A stretch of DNA of 64,000 bases from an uncultured Corynebacterium sp. (GCF_946222985.1 NZ_CAMIFY010000001.1:71947-135946), one strand, 5' to 3'; numbered from the stretch's first letter, positions 17,887 to 28,526 are shown. Program-made: numbers and translations. The notes: generated by a model from the letters alone, not told the origin.

Positions 17887-18537
17887 ATGTGGGGGGAGTT
17901 GCTCGATCTGGCCGTGCCGCGCACGTGCCCCGGGTGCGGTGCGCCCGGGGGCGTGTGCGTCGAGTGCGGGCGCGCGTTCGCCGCGCCGCCGAGGCGCGTG
18001 TCCCCGCGTGTGCCGGTCGCGGCACCGGTGTGGTCGTGCGGGGACTACGCGGGGGCTCGCCGTGCGGTGGTGGTGGCGGCCAAGGAGCATGACGTCGTCG
18101 CCGCGCGCGACGTGATGGGCGCCGTCGTGGCGGCGGCGCTGCTGCACCTGGCGGCGGCGGGGCACCTCGAGCATCCGCGGCAGTGCCCGCCGACGCTGGT
18201 TCCCGCTCCGACGCGGCCGTCGGCGGCCCGCAGGCGGGGAGGCGATCCGGTCACTCATGCGTGCGAGGTGGCCGCGAAGCGCATCCGGGGCGCGTCGGTG
18301 GCGCGGTTGTTGCGGACGGGGGAGTCCGCGCGGGATTCGGCCGGCCTGGGGGCGACGGGACGCCGGGCCAACGTCGCGGGCCGGATCCTTCCCGCGGTGG
18401 CGGAAACGACCGCGACGGGCCCGGTGATTCTCGTCGACGACGTCGCGACGACCGGGGCGACCGCCGCGCATTCGGTGCTCGTGCTCGCGTCGATGGGCGT
18501 GCGGGCGAGCGGTGTTCTGGTGTTTTCCCACGCCTAG
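17887..18537 (+). CDS. ComF family phosphoribosyltransferase-like protein
   Basis: The 216-residue protein has an N-terminal double zinc knuckle (CPGCGAPGGVCVECG near 15-29) and a C-terminal PRPP-binding motif VILVDDVATTGAT near 181-193, the layout of ComF/GntX proteins. In transformable bacteria ComF helps DNA uptake, but in Actinobacteria this gene beside lpqB (Rv3242c-like) has no proven role. No other competence gene is seen in the window. It lies between mtrAB-lpqB and the ribosome hibernation factor. Confidence 0.85.
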   Translation: MWGELLDLAVPRTCPGCGAPGGVCVECGRAFAAPPRRVSPRVPVAAPVWSCGDYAGARRAVVVAAKEHDVVAARDVMGAVVAAALLHLAAAGHLEHPRQCPPTLVPAPTRPSAARRRGGDPVTHACEVAAKRIRGASVARLLRTGESARDSAGLGATGRRANVAGRILPAVAETTATGPVILVDDVATTGATAAHSVLVLASMGVRASGVLVFSHA

Positions 18538-18578
18538 GCGTGGATGGGGGTGCGCGGTGCTTGCGCCGATGTGATTCG

Positions 18579-18591
18579 CGAACGTGGTTCG
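18579..18591. promoter_or_regulatory. Palindrome CGAAC-GTG-GTTCG upstream of hpf
   Basis: This perfect 5-bp inverted repeat has a 3-bp spacer and lies 118 bp before the hpf start, in a 171-bp gap that also holds TATCCT (18616-18621) as a possible -10. It resembles a LexA box with one spacer base missing, so LexA binding is unlikely. Confidence 0.35.
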
Positions 18592-18708
18592 TGGCAGCGG
18601 GGGTAACCGCGTCTGTATCCTGGAGGCACAGTTAGACGCGTCACCGTGGACGCCGTGAGTAATCCCGCTCACGGAATGGCGGTGGCCATACCGGGAGGTA
18701 GGAAGCAA

Positions 18709-19374
18709 GTGACGACACCTGCTGACAACAACGAGGTCCTCAGCCCCAACGCCCAGGTGACCATCACCGGGCGCAACGTGGAGGTCCCGGAACACTTCGC
18801 CGAGAGGGTCAACGGCAAGCTCGCCAAGATCGAGCGCCTCGACCCGACCCTGACGTTCTTCCACGTGGAGCTGCAGCACGAGCCGAACCCGCGTCGCGCG
18901 GATCGGTCGGACCGCATCCAGATCACCGCCACCGGTAAGGGACACCTGGCCCGCGCAGAGGCCAAGGAAGACAGCTTCTACGCCGCGCTCGAGTCCGCGC
19001 TGGGCAAGATGGAGCGCTCGCTGCGCAAGGTCAAGGCCCGCCGCAAGATCAGCCGCTCCGGTCACCGCGCCCCGATTTCCGTGGGCGAGGCCACCGCCTC
19101 GCTGGTCGACGAGGCCGCCGATGCCGCCCCGAAGGCCGATCCGTACGAGGATCAGGTCGAGGAGATCCAGCTCGGCAAGGTCGTGCGCACCAAGGAGCAC
19201 CCCGCCATCCCGATGAGCGTCGACGACGCCCTGTCGGAGATGGAGCTGGTGGGCCACGACTTCTTCCTCTTCGTCGACGAGGAGACGGGCCGCCCGTCGG
19301 TCGTCTACCGCCGCCATGCCTACGACTACGGCATGATCGCCCTGGCCACCGACGGCGAGGCCGACTCGGAGTAG
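18709..19374 (+). CDS. hpf: Ribosome hibernation promoting factor, long form
   Basis: Long HPF binds the decoding site of 30S subunits and pairs ribosomes into inactive 100S dimers in stationary phase or stress. The 221-residue product has an N-terminal S30AE domain (VTITGRNVEVPEHFAERVNGKLAKIERLDP near 15-44, then a beta strand and a long helix ending RSLRKVKARRK near 115). A linker and the C-terminal dimerisation domain (VVRTKEHPAIPMSVDDALSEMELVGHDFFLFVDEETG..VVYRRHAYDYGMI) follow. GTG 18709 is chosen because GGGAGG lies about 12 nt upstream; the GTG at 18646 lacks a comparable site. Confidence 0.93.
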   Translation: MTTPADNNEVLSPNAQVTITGRNVEVPEHFAERVNGKLAKIERLDPTLTFFHVELQHEPNPRRADRSDRIQITATGKGHLARAEAKEDSFYAALESALGKMERSLRKVKARRKISRSGHRAPISVGEATASLVDEAADAAPKADPYEDQVEEIQLGKVVRTKEHPAIPMSVDDALSEMELVGHDFFLFVDEETGRPSVVYRRHAYDYGMIALATDGEADSE

Positions 19375-19390
19375 GCCGCCGCGAGGCACA

Positions 19391-19438
19391 GACCCCGGCC
19401 CCGGATCCCGCCACCGCGCGGGATTCGGGGCCGGGGTC
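19391..19438 (+). terminator. Long terminator hairpin after hpf
   Basis: Two 21-nt arms starting GACCCCGGCCCCGG and ending CCGGGGTC pair with one mismatch around a 6-nt loop, 16 nt after the hpf stop. No clear U-tract follows. Confidence 0.7.
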
Positions 19439-19552
19439 GTCCCATGTCCGGGGTCGTCGCATGCCCCGGGGGTACGGGCCGAGGGGAGACGTTTGTCCAG
19501 GCCACCGCCGTTTCCGGGTAAACTGGCGGCGGATGCGAAAGGACGGTCCGCG

Positions 19553-20137
19553 ATGACGCAGCAGTGGGGCCCACCTCCCTCCGGGCCGCCCCGGAACCAA
19601 TCGAACCAGGGAATCGTCTACGCCTTGATCGCCTTGGTCGCGGTGTTGGCGGTGACGTTGGCCATCGTGGCGGTGATGGTCTTCGGCGGCTCCGACTCGG
19701 ACACCGATTCCTCCAACGTCGCCGACGCGGGGCAGATGCAGGCCCCGCCGGCACCGGCGGCGGAGTCGGACGGGGACGCGGGGCCGCGGCCGACCGCCGG
19801 CGCGCCCGGTCCGGAAACGGTGACGGAGCGGGTGCGGGATTCGGGATCGGGAAACTCCGGAGGTCGCGCCCCTTGGAGGAACGAGGTGCACAAAGCGTGC
19901 CCGGGCGGTGCGATGACCGGAAGCGCGGAAACGAGCTGCGCCTTCGCGAACAGGGTGTCGGATGCCGTGTGGGACGCGGACTATTCCTCGGCACGATTCA
20001 CGGTAAGGGCCTATAGCCCGGTCACGAAGAAGACGTACACCATGCACTGCACGAGGGGGACCATGGACGGGGACGACATCTACCAAAAGTGCACGGGCGG
20101 GAACAACGCGATCGTCTTCGTCGGCATCGCGGGATGA
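19553..20137 (+). CDS. Single-pass membrane protein with cysteine-containing extracellular domain
   Basis: The 195-residue product has a Gln/Pro-rich cytoplasmic start, one membrane segment at about 20-44 (IVYALIALVAVLAVTLAIVAVMVF), an acidic low-complexity stretch (45-95) and a C-terminal domain with four cysteines (KACPGG, TSCAF, MHCTR, QKCTG) that could form two disulfides. It is not recognised. ATG 19553 has AAAGGA upstream and TAAACT (19519-19524) as a likely -10. The extracellular domain has the size of small unknown corynebacterial secreted domains. It lies alone between hpf and secA. Confidence 0.65.
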   Translation: MTQQWGPPPSGPPRNQSNQGIVYALIALVAVLAVTLAIVAVMVFGGSDSDTDSSNVADAGQMQAPPAPAAESDGDAGPRPTAGAPGPETVTERVRDSGSGNSGGRAPWRNEVHKACPGGAMTGSAETSCAFANRVSDAVWDADYSSARFTVRAYSPVTKKTYTMHCTRGTMDGDDIYQKCTGGNNAIVFVGIAG

Positions 20138-20270
20138 CCGGGCCGAACCCCGACCCGTCGTAAAGCCCCCGTGCCCCACCGCGGGCCGGGGGTCCGTCCT
20201 ATACTGAGGGACTTGAGCGTCCCCGAGTGGGCGCGTCCATGAGCCGTCCGTCCGAAAGGTCCCATCCGCA

Positions 20271-23036
<2,766 letters not shown>

Positions 23037-23047
23037 GCGCCGCGCGG

Positions 23048-23560
23048 TCAGATGAACCGCAGCGCGGTGATCGTCCAGCCCTTCGGGCCGTCGATCATCG
23101 CGCCGGCCAACGCGCGCACCCGCCCGTCGTAGGCGCAGGACCCGACGAATTCCACGCGCGTCCCGCACGGCCGCCCCGACGGGTGCAGCGTGCGCAACGC
23201 CGCACCGCGCAGACCCCCGGCCCGCAGCCGGTGGCGCAACCCCGCCAGCACGCGCGCGTCGATCTGCGCGGCGCCGAGGGCGTCACGGTGCCGTCTGCCC
23301 GCCAGCACCTCCACGATCAACGTCATCGACGCGGTGAGCGCCCTGCGCGCCGAATCGGGGCAGGACCCCAGGACCGGGCCGGCGGGGCGACCGTCGTCAA
23401 GCGAACCGTCGCCAAGCGAACCGTCGTTCCGCGCCCGCCGCACGTTCGGCTCCGGGCCCAGCGCGTGCAGCAGCTCGAATCCGCGCAGCGGCACCAACGC
23501 CGCGCCGTCCCGCGCCGCCGTCGTCGCCCCCGCGCACGCGTCGCCGATGACCTCGTTCAT
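23048..23560 (-). CDS. Rv3235-family protein
   Basis: The 170-residue Ala/Arg-rich protein is convergent with secA (12 nt apart), as Rv3235-family genes are in other Actinobacteria. The conserved C-terminal part reads IDARVLAGLRHRLRAGG.. then a PCGTRVEFVGSCAYDGRVRALAGAMIDGPKGWTITAL block. The N-terminal half is poorly conserved and has a duplicated GSLGDGSLDDG stretch near residue 45-55. No catalytic motif is seen and the role is unknown. ATG 23560 (MNEVIGDA) is preferred; the frame stays open further upstream without a good start. Confidence 0.65.
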   Translation of the reverse strand: MNEVIGDACAGATTAARDGAALVPLRGFELLHALGPEPNVRRARNDGSLGDGSLDDGRPAGPVLGSCPDSARRALTASMTLIVEVLAGRRHRDALGAAQIDARVLAGLRHRLRAGGLRGAALRTLHPSGRPCGTRVEFVGSCAYDGRVRALAGAMIDGPKGWTITALRFI

Positions 23561-23680
23561 CCCCGCCCCCCGATCGACTTTCTCCCCGCGGACATTGTGC
23601 CAGCGTGGCGCCGCCCCCGCCGGGCGAGCCCAATCCGGCGCCGACGGCGTGGGCGGACGGCGGATCGGCGCCGGTGCAAC

Positions 23681-23686
23681 TAGTCT
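23681..23686 (+). promoter_or_regulatory. Leaderless -10 for the HAD-like gene
   Basis: TAGTCT ends 7 nt before ATG 23694, in the 133-bp gap between divergent genes. Confidence 0.55.
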
Positions 23687-23693
23687 CGTGACC

Positions 23694-24104
23694 ATGCGTG
23701 GTCTCATCATCGATTACTGCGGTGTCCTCGACGGCACCGACGAAGAGCAGGGGCGGTGGCGGAAGCTCATGTCCGCGGCCCGCGCCAACGGCGTCGCCCT
23801 GGCGGTGCTGTCCAACGACCCGGGCGGGCCGTCGGCGGATCCGATCCGCCGGTTGGAGGCCGACGGGCTCGTCGACGCCGTCGTGCTGTCCGGCGAAGAG
23901 GACGCGGAGAAGCCCGAGCCGGAGATCTTCGACATCACCGCCGAGCGCCTCGGGCTGGAGGCGCGCGAGTGCGTGTTGGTCGATGATTCGATCGTCAACA
24001 TCCACGGCGCCGTGTCTCACGGCATGGTCGGCGTATTCTACCAGCAGTTCGATCGCGCGGTCGTCGAGATCGTGGGCCTGTTCGACCTGGAGGGCGAGTT
24101 CTAG
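23694..24104 (+). CDS. HAD-superfamily protein with Asp-to-Cys change in motif I
   Basis: The 136-residue protein is a minimal HAD fold without a cap domain. Motif I is IIDYCGVLDG: the nucleophile D7 is present but the general acid/base position two residues on is C9 instead of Asp. Motif II is VLSNDP near 40, the motif III lysine is in EKPEPEIFD near 72, and motif IV is CVLVDDS near 91. Family members with this wording are often phosphatases or pseudo-phosphatases; the change suggests altered or lost catalysis. The TAG stop overlaps the GTG start of the next gene (TAGTG), so the two are coupled. Confidence 0.8.
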   Translation: MRGLIIDYCGVLDGTDEEQGRWRKLMSAARANGVALAVLSNDPGGPSADPIRRLEADGLVDAVVLSGEEDAEKPEPEIFDITAERLGLEARECVLVDDSIVNIHGAVSHGMVGVFYQQFDRAVVEIVGLFDLEGEF

Positions 24105-24604
24105 TGCGCGTCTATGTGCCGGCCACGTTCGGGATGCTCGAAGAACTGCTTGCCGACGGCTCCGTGACCCCGCGTCGCGGATGGGCGTTCGCCGTGACGC
24201 CGGCGTTGCGCGAGTTCTACGTCGAAGGCGACGACGACGAGCTGGCGGACGTCGCGTTCGATGAAGCCTCGCGCACGTCGCTGCGCCTGCTGTCCGCGGG
24301 GGAGGAGAAGTTCCCGCACCGCCGCGTGGTCATCGCCGCCGACGTCGACGATTCCGCGATCGAGCCCGCGCCGGACATGGGGGAGTCGGTGGTGACGGTG
24401 TCGGGCGCGGTTGCGCGTGACGCCGTCGCGGCGGTGCACGTCGACGTCGAGGCGGCCGAAGCCGCCACCGCGAAGGCCATCGAGGTCGTCGACGCCGCCG
24501 ACATGGGCGACGAGGACGCCGAGCTGACCGTCGGCGATTGCCTGGAGAATCCTCTGGCCTGGTACGACGCCGTCGAACTGCCGATGCTGGTGGATCTGCT
24601 CTAA
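24104..24604 (+). CDS. DUF6912 family protein
   Basis: The 166-residue acidic protein (MRVYVPATFGMLEELLADG) is the Rv3231c-like family that follows the HAD gene in mycolata. It has several beta-alpha units (VVIAADVDDSAI, VVTVSGAVARDAVAAVHVDVEAAE) and ends LAWYDAVELPMLVDLL. No catalytic motif is recognised. GTG 24104 shares one base with the preceding stop. A partner role with the coupled HAD protein is a reasonable inference. Confidence 0.75.
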   Translation: MRVYVPATFGMLEELLADGSVTPRRGWAFAVTPALREFYVEGDDDELADVAFDEASRTSLRLLSAGEEKFPHRRVVIAADVDDSAIEPAPDMGESVVTVSGAVARDAVAAVHVDVEAAEAATAKAIEVVDAADMGDEDAELTVGDCLENPLAWYDAVELPMLVDLL

Positions 24605-24669
24605 GTCCCCCGGACCGCGCACGGTCGGACCTCGGTCCACCCCCGGAGCGCCCCGAAACACCCCGAAGC

Positions 24670-24696
24670 ACCCCCGTGGCGACTCGCCGCGGGGGT
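24670..24696 (+). terminator. Terminator before the desaturase operon
   Basis: ACCCCCGTGGCG, an ACT loop and CGCCGCGGGGGT form a stem with one mismatch, followed by CGTTTTCTG. It ends the HAD-DUF6912 unit just before the next promoter. Confidence 0.75.
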
Positions 24697-24708
24697 CGTT
24701 TTCTGCGC

Positions 24709-24742
24709 TTGACCGAAATGTTACCCGCCCGTAAGCTACGCT
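24709..24742 (+). promoter_or_regulatory. Promoter of the ferredoxin reductase-desaturase operon
   Basis: TTGACC (24709-24714) is 17 bp from TAAGCT (24732-24737); the overlapping TACGCT (24737-24742) is an alternative -10. It is one of the few near-consensus -35/-10 pairs seen in the window. Confidence 0.6.
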
Positions 24743-24758
24743 TCCGTAATCTACGGAA
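24730..24758. promoter_or_regulatory. Tandem operator: two CGTAANCTACG boxes
   Basis: CGTA-AGC-TACG (24730-24740) and CGTA-ATC-TACG (24745-24755) are the same box repeated at 15 bp. The second extends to TTCCGTA-ATC-TACGGAA (24742-24758), 7-bp perfect arms. The pair covers the -10 and the start of transcription, as expected for repression by a dimer, for instance a TetR-type lipid sensor. The regulator is not identified. Confidence 0.65.
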
Positions 24759-24768
24759 AGGGGAACCG

Positions 24769-25809
24769 GTGAGCATCGGCAATCGCCTTCGCGGCGCGTT
24801 TCGACACCTGTCCACGCCGCTGCTGCCCGACGACTACACGCGGTTGGTCAATCCGCTGTGGTCGAAGCGGGAGCTGCGGGGTCAGATCGAGCGCGTGTCG
24901 CGTCCGGCCGACGACGTCGTCGAGCTGGTCATCAAGCCCGGTTGGGGAGTCCCCGCGGACTTCCGCGCCGGCCAGTACATCGGCATCGGCGTCCGCGTCG
25001 ACGGCCGATTGGTGTGGCGGTCGTACTCGCTGACCAATGCCCCGCATTCGGCGGACGGCATGTTGACCGTGACGGTCAAGGCCCAGGATCAGGGGCGCAT
25101 CTCGCAGCACCTTGTCACCTCCATCACCCCCGGAACCGTGGTGCGGTTGGCCGCGCCGGCCGGCGATTTTCACCTGCCGGAGCCGCCGCCGGAGAAGCTG
25201 TTGTTCGTCACCGCCGGCTCGGGCATCACCCCGGTGATGTCGATGCTGCGCGATTTGGAGACCCGCGGAGGCCTGCCCGACGTGGTCCACCTCCATTCGG
25301 TCCACGACCGCGCGAGCCTGCTTTTCGACGATGAGCTCGACCGCCTGCGCGCCGAACAGCCCGGTTACGCCCTGACGGTGCGCGAGACCGGCGTCGAAGG
25401 GCGCCTGACCGTCGACGAGATCAAGCAGATGGTCACCGACGTCGCCGACCGCGCGGTCTACGCCTGCGGTCCGTCGAAGATGCTCGACGAGCTCGAGGCC
25501 GAGCTGCCGAACGTGCGCACCGAGCGCTTCACCCTCGACCGCGGCAACACCGAGGCCCAGGGCGGCGTCGTCAGCTTCCCGGGCCGCGGCGAGATCGAGG
25601 TCGACGGCGCGACGACCATCCTCGAGGCCGGCGAGAAGGCCGGCATTCAGTTGCCCTACGGCTGCCGCATGGGCATTTGCGCCACGTGCGTGCAGCAGTT
25701 GGCCGACGGCACCGCGCGCGATCTGCGCAGCGGCGAAACCCACGAAGCCGGCGAGCGCATCCGCACCTGCGTGTGCGTGCCCGCCGGCGACGTCGAAATC
25801 GAACCCTAA
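24769..25809 (+). CDS. Ferredoxin-NADP reductase-type electron transfer protein for the acyl-CoA desaturase
   Basis: This 346-residue Rv3230c-like protein passes electrons from NADPH to the desaturase encoded next. It has an N-terminal FAD domain (RSYSLTNAP near 84-92), an NAD(P) domain (VTAGSGITPVMSMLRDLE near 146-163; VYACGPSKML near 229) and a C-terminal plant-type 2Fe-2S domain with C299, C304, C307 and C334 (YGCRMGICATC...RTC), the C-x4-C-x2-C spacing. A further cysteine, C336, follows. GTG 24769 has AAAGGGGAA 7 nt upstream. The desaturase gene starts 18 nt after the stop, so the two are co-transcribed. Confidence 0.92.
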   Translation: MSIGNRLRGAFRHLSTPLLPDDYTRLVNPLWSKRELRGQIERVSRPADDVVELVIKPGWGVPADFRAGQYIGIGVRVDGRLVWRSYSLTNAPHSADGMLTVTVKAQDQGRISQHLVTSITPGTVVRLAAPAGDFHLPEPPPEKLLFVTAGSGITPVMSMLRDLETRGGLPDVVHLHSVHDRASLLFDDELDRLRAEQPGYALTVRETGVEGRLTVDEIKQMVTDVADRAVYACGPSKMLDELEAELPNVRTERFTLDRGNTEAQGGVVSFPGRGEIEVDGATTILEAGEKAGIQLPYGCRMGICATCVQQLADGTARDLRSGETHEAGERIRTCVCVPAGDVEIEP

Positions 25810-25827
25810 GAACCAGGAGTCACCCAC

Positions 25828-27186
25828 ATGGCAATCGCCGACATCAAGGCCTATTCCCACCTCTCGGAAGCCGACGTCGCCGAAATCGGGCGTCGTTTCG
25901 AGGAAATCGCCGCCGAGCACCGTGCGTCGCTCGGTCCGAAGGACGCCCGCTACATCCGCAGCCTGATCCGCGTGCAGCGCATCCTCGAGGTCACGGGCCG
26001 TGGCCTGCTGGTCCTGCCGACGCTGGGCATGGCGCTGGACAAGGCGGGGTACAAGACCCGCAAGGGCGGGCTGCTGCCGCGCTCGCTGCGCACCCCGGCC
26101 CACAAGGGCCTGTGGTGGGCGGGCGTGTCCACGCTGTCGCTGGCGAAGGTTCTGGAGAACCTCGAGATCGGCCACAACACCATGCACGGCCAGTGGGACT
26201 GGATGAACGATCCGGAGATCCACTCGTCGACGTGGGAGTGGGACAACTCCTGCCCGTCGTCGGGCTGGAAGCACTCGCACAATTTCGTGCACCACAAGTA
26301 CACCAACGTCCTGGGCATGGACAACGACGTGGGATACGGCATCCTGCGCGTGACCCGCGACAAGAAGTGGAAGCCGTCGACGCTGACGCAGCCGCTCCAG
26401 AACGTCGTGCTGGCGTCGCTGTTCCAGTGGGCGGTGGCGTTCTACGACGTCGAGCTCGGCGCGGTGTTCGCGGGCAAGAAGAAGTGGGAGGTGGCCAAGC
26501 CCCAGCTGATGGAGGTCCTGGAGAAGGGCGGCCGCCAGCTGCTGAAGGATTACGCCCTGTTCCCGCTGCTGGCCGGCCCCCGTTGGGCGGAGGTCGCCGC
26601 GGGCAACGCGGTGGCCAACCTCGTGCGCAACGTCTGGGCCTACGCGGTGATCTTCTGCGGTCACTTCCCGGATGACGCCGAGACGTTCACCAAGGATCAG
26701 TACAAGAACGAGAACAAGGCGGAGTGGTACCTGCGCCAGATGCTCGGTTCGGCGAACTTCCACGGTGGCTTCGTGTTGTCGGTCCTGTCGGGCAACCTGA
26801 ACTACCAGATCGAGCACCACCTCTACCCGGACATGCCGTCCAACCGCCTGGCCACGATTTCCAAGCAGGTCAAGGAGATCTGCCGCGAGTACGACCTGCC
26901 GTACAACACGGGTTCGTTCCCGCGTCAGCTGCTGCAGGTCCAGCGCACGATCCTGAAGCTTTCGCTGCCGGACCGTTTCCTCGTCGCCGATCCGGACAAC
27001 GCGCCGGAGGTCCGTTCGGAGAAGGCGTTCGAGAAGTACCCGCGCATCGAGGCCGAGCTGGATGCGTCGGCCACCCCGCGCCGTGGTCTGCGCACCGGTT
27101 TGAAGTTGCTGAAGAAGCTGCGCCCGGGCGTCGGCGAGGTCGTCGCCGCCTACACCGGTCGTTCGACCCGTGAGGTCACGGCCTAG
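25828..27186 (+). CDS. desA3: Membrane acyl-CoA (stearoyl) desaturase
   Basis: DesA3-type desaturases place the delta-9 double bond in stearoyl-CoA to give oleate for membrane lipids and tuberculostearate. The 452-residue protein has the three histidine boxes that bind the di-iron centre: GHNTMHG (H116, H120), HSHNFVHHK (H151, H155, H156) and QIEHHLYP (H330, H331). Hydrophobic segments lie between them (RGLLVLPTLGMAL near 60, VVLASLFQWAVAF near 195). AGGAG precedes the ATG. It is the partner of the reductase upstream and is expected to respond to lipid state through the operator at 24730. Confidence 0.95.
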   Translation: MAIADIKAYSHLSEADVAEIGRRFEEIAAEHRASLGPKDARYIRSLIRVQRILEVTGRGLLVLPTLGMALDKAGYKTRKGGLLPRSLRTPAHKGLWWAGVSTLSLAKVLENLEIGHNTMHGQWDWMNDPEIHSSTWEWDNSCPSSGWKHSHNFVHHKYTNVLGMDNDVGYGILRVTRDKKWKPSTLTQPLQNVVLASLFQWAVAFYDVELGAVFAGKKKWEVAKPQLMEVLEKGGRQLLKDYALFPLLAGPRWAEVAAGNAVANLVRNVWAYAVIFCGHFPDDAETFTKDQYKNENKAEWYLRQMLGSANFHGGFVLSVLSGNLNYQIEHHLYPDMPSNRLATISKQVKEICREYDLPYNTGSFPRQLLQVQRTILKLSLPDRFLVADPDNAPEVRSEKAFEKYPRIEAELDASATPRRGLRTGLKLLKKLRPGVGEVVAAYTGRSTREVTA

Positions 27187-27227
27187 GCCGGGAGCTCCGA
27201 CCCCCCGCTTTTTCGCTTTACGACGCC

Positions 27228-27263
27228 AACCCGCGTGCCCGCCATCTGGCCGGCACGCGGGTT
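27228..27263 (+). terminator. Long terminator after desA3
   Basis: AACCCGCGTGCC and GGCACGCGGGTT form a perfect 12-bp stem, and GCC/GGC pairs again inside the loop around ATCT. It lies 41 nt after the desA3 stop and before the convergent hydrolase gene. Confidence 0.8.
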
Positions 27264-27342
27264 GTGCCGTTGAAGGTGAGCCGGGCCCGGTCCGCTGAGG
27301 TCGCCCCGGTCCGTCGGGGAGTTCCCGACCCGCCCCTTTCCG

Positions 27343-28410
27343 TCAGCCTTCTTCAACGGACGCGATGGCCTCGAGGATCGCGCGGTTGATTTCGGCGGGC
27401 TTCTCCATCGGGAGCGAATGCCCGGTGCCCGGCCACACGGTCACGGTGGCTCCCGGCAGCGTGGCGCGGGCACGGTCGGCGGCGTCGGATGGAGCGGTGA
27501 CCGTCGAGTCGGCGGCGAAGTGCACGAACACGGGGATGCCCGCGCGGGTCAGCGCGGCCAGATCGGCGTCGTCCGGTGAGGCGGGGATGGACCGTGCGGG
27601 GGAGAAGTGGGCGGTGCCCGCGGCGATCATCCGGGAGATCGGATCCGCTCCGACGTCGGCGGCGTCCGCTCCGCCGATGTAGGCGAGGGAGGCGTCGCGC
27701 CACCTGCGCGGCAGGAACGTCAACTGCGACGGGATCGTGGCCGCGACGAGCTTCAACGGCAGCGCGGCGAAGGTCTTCACGGGTTCGAGCAACGTCAGGG
27801 AGGCGATGCGCCCGGGATGGTGCCGTGCGACGTTCATGGCCGACGCCCCGCCGAAGGAGTGGCCGATGAGGTGCACGGAGTCGACTCCGAGTCCCGGCAG
27901 GGTTTCGGCGATCCAGGCCGCCTCATCGGCGTCGGTGGTCAGCGGGACGGTCTGGGTGCTCATTCCCGCGTCGCCGAGCGCATCGAGCGTCCACACCGGA
28001 CGCTCCGCGGCGAGACCGGGCAGGTTCTCCGACCACATGGGCGTTCCCGACCCCCAACCGGGCAGCAGCACGATCGGCGTCGAGTTCGCGTCATCGTCGA
28101 CCTTCGCCGCATCGTCGACTTTCGCCGCATCGTGGGCCGTCGCGTCATCGGGGGAGAACAGGTAAGCGCGGACGGTGCCGAACGAGGTGGGCACGTCGCG
28201 GACGACGGTCGGCTCGGGCATCGCGGCCAGCGCCTCGTCGTAGGCCGCGGCATATTCGCGACGGCCGTCCGCGCTGCGCCAGTGGCCGACTTTCGGTGTC
28301 CGGCCGCGCGACCAGTGCAGGAGGTTGAATGCGAGGGACAAACCGAGGATCGGGACGAGAACTCCCGCCCCTCTGGTCGCCCGTCGCGCTTTTCCGACGC
28401 CATCGGTCAT
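27343..28410 (-). CDS. Alpha/beta hydrolase, membrane-associated
   Basis: The 355-residue protein has an N-terminal hydrophobic segment (GAGVLVPILGLSLAFNLLHW, about 15-34) that could be an anchor or uncleaved signal. The hydrolase fold carries an oxyanion region LLPGWGSG near 115, the nucleophile elbow GHSFGG near 183, an acid near 290-310 and the catalytic histidine in GTGHSLPMEKP near 330. A KVDDAAKVDDDAN duplication lies near 97-109. The substrate is unknown. ATG 28410 is chosen because TAGCCT ends 6 nt before it. Confidence 0.8.
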   Translation of the reverse strand: MTDGVGKARRATRGAGVLVPILGLSLAFNLLHWSRGRTPKVGHWRSADGRREYAAAYDEALAAMPEPTVVRDVPTSFGTVRAYLFSPDDATAHDAAKVDDAAKVDDDANSTPIVLLPGWGSGTPMWSENLPGLAAERPVWTLDALGDAGMSTQTVPLTTDADEAAWIAETLPGLGVDSVHLIGHSFGGASAMNVARHHPGRIASLTLLEPVKTFAALPLKLVAATIPSQLTFLPRRWRDASLAYIGGADAADVGADPISRMIAAGTAHFSPARSIPASPDDADLAALTRAGIPVFVHFAADSTVTAPSDAADRARATLPGATVTVWPGTGHSLPMEKPAEINRAILEAIASVEEG

Positions 28411-28416
28411 GGGCAC

Positions 28417-28422
28417 AGGCTA
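28417..28422 (-). promoter_or_regulatory. Leaderless -10 for the alpha/beta hydrolase gene
   Basis: On the minus strand TAGCCT ends 6 nt before ATG 28410. Confidence 0.55.
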
Positions 28423-28467
28423 GGCCATGGTCGGCCGGCTGTCCCCCGGGCAGAAAAAGCGGCGCCC

Positions 28468-28497
28468 GCTCCTACCCGCTCCTACCCGCTCCTACCC
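28468..28497. repeat. Three tandem copies of GCTCCTACCC
   Basis: Three exact 10-bp units run head to tail in the gap between the hydrolase and the ClC gene. They are too short and unspaced to be a CRISPR array. The CCTAC core recurs in the palindrome 30 bp away. Confidence 0.8.
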
Positions 28498-28526
28498 ACT
28501 CCCGCCTACCGACCGGCCCCGCCCCG

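Noticed and set aside
14946..17924. Very long antisense open frame (992 codons) opposite mtrB-lpqB, and similar ones at 20199-23168, 42516-46037 and 61061-63976
   Set aside because: These are shadows caused by the codon bias of high-GC genes. They have no recognisable domains, and the sense frames encode well-known proteins.
17887..18537. Evidence for natural competence from the ComF-like gene
   Set aside because: ComF-like genes occur widely without competence, and no other uptake gene is in the window.
18579..18591. Second LexA box candidate CGAAC-GTG-GTTCG before hpf
   Set aside because: The spacer is 3 bp, where the SOS box needs 4, and hpf is not a DNA-damage gene. It is kept only as an unexplained palindrome.
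28468..28497. Possible CRISPR-like array from the repeated GCTCCTACCC
   Set aside because: Units are 10 bp and contiguous with no spacers, and no cas gene is present.
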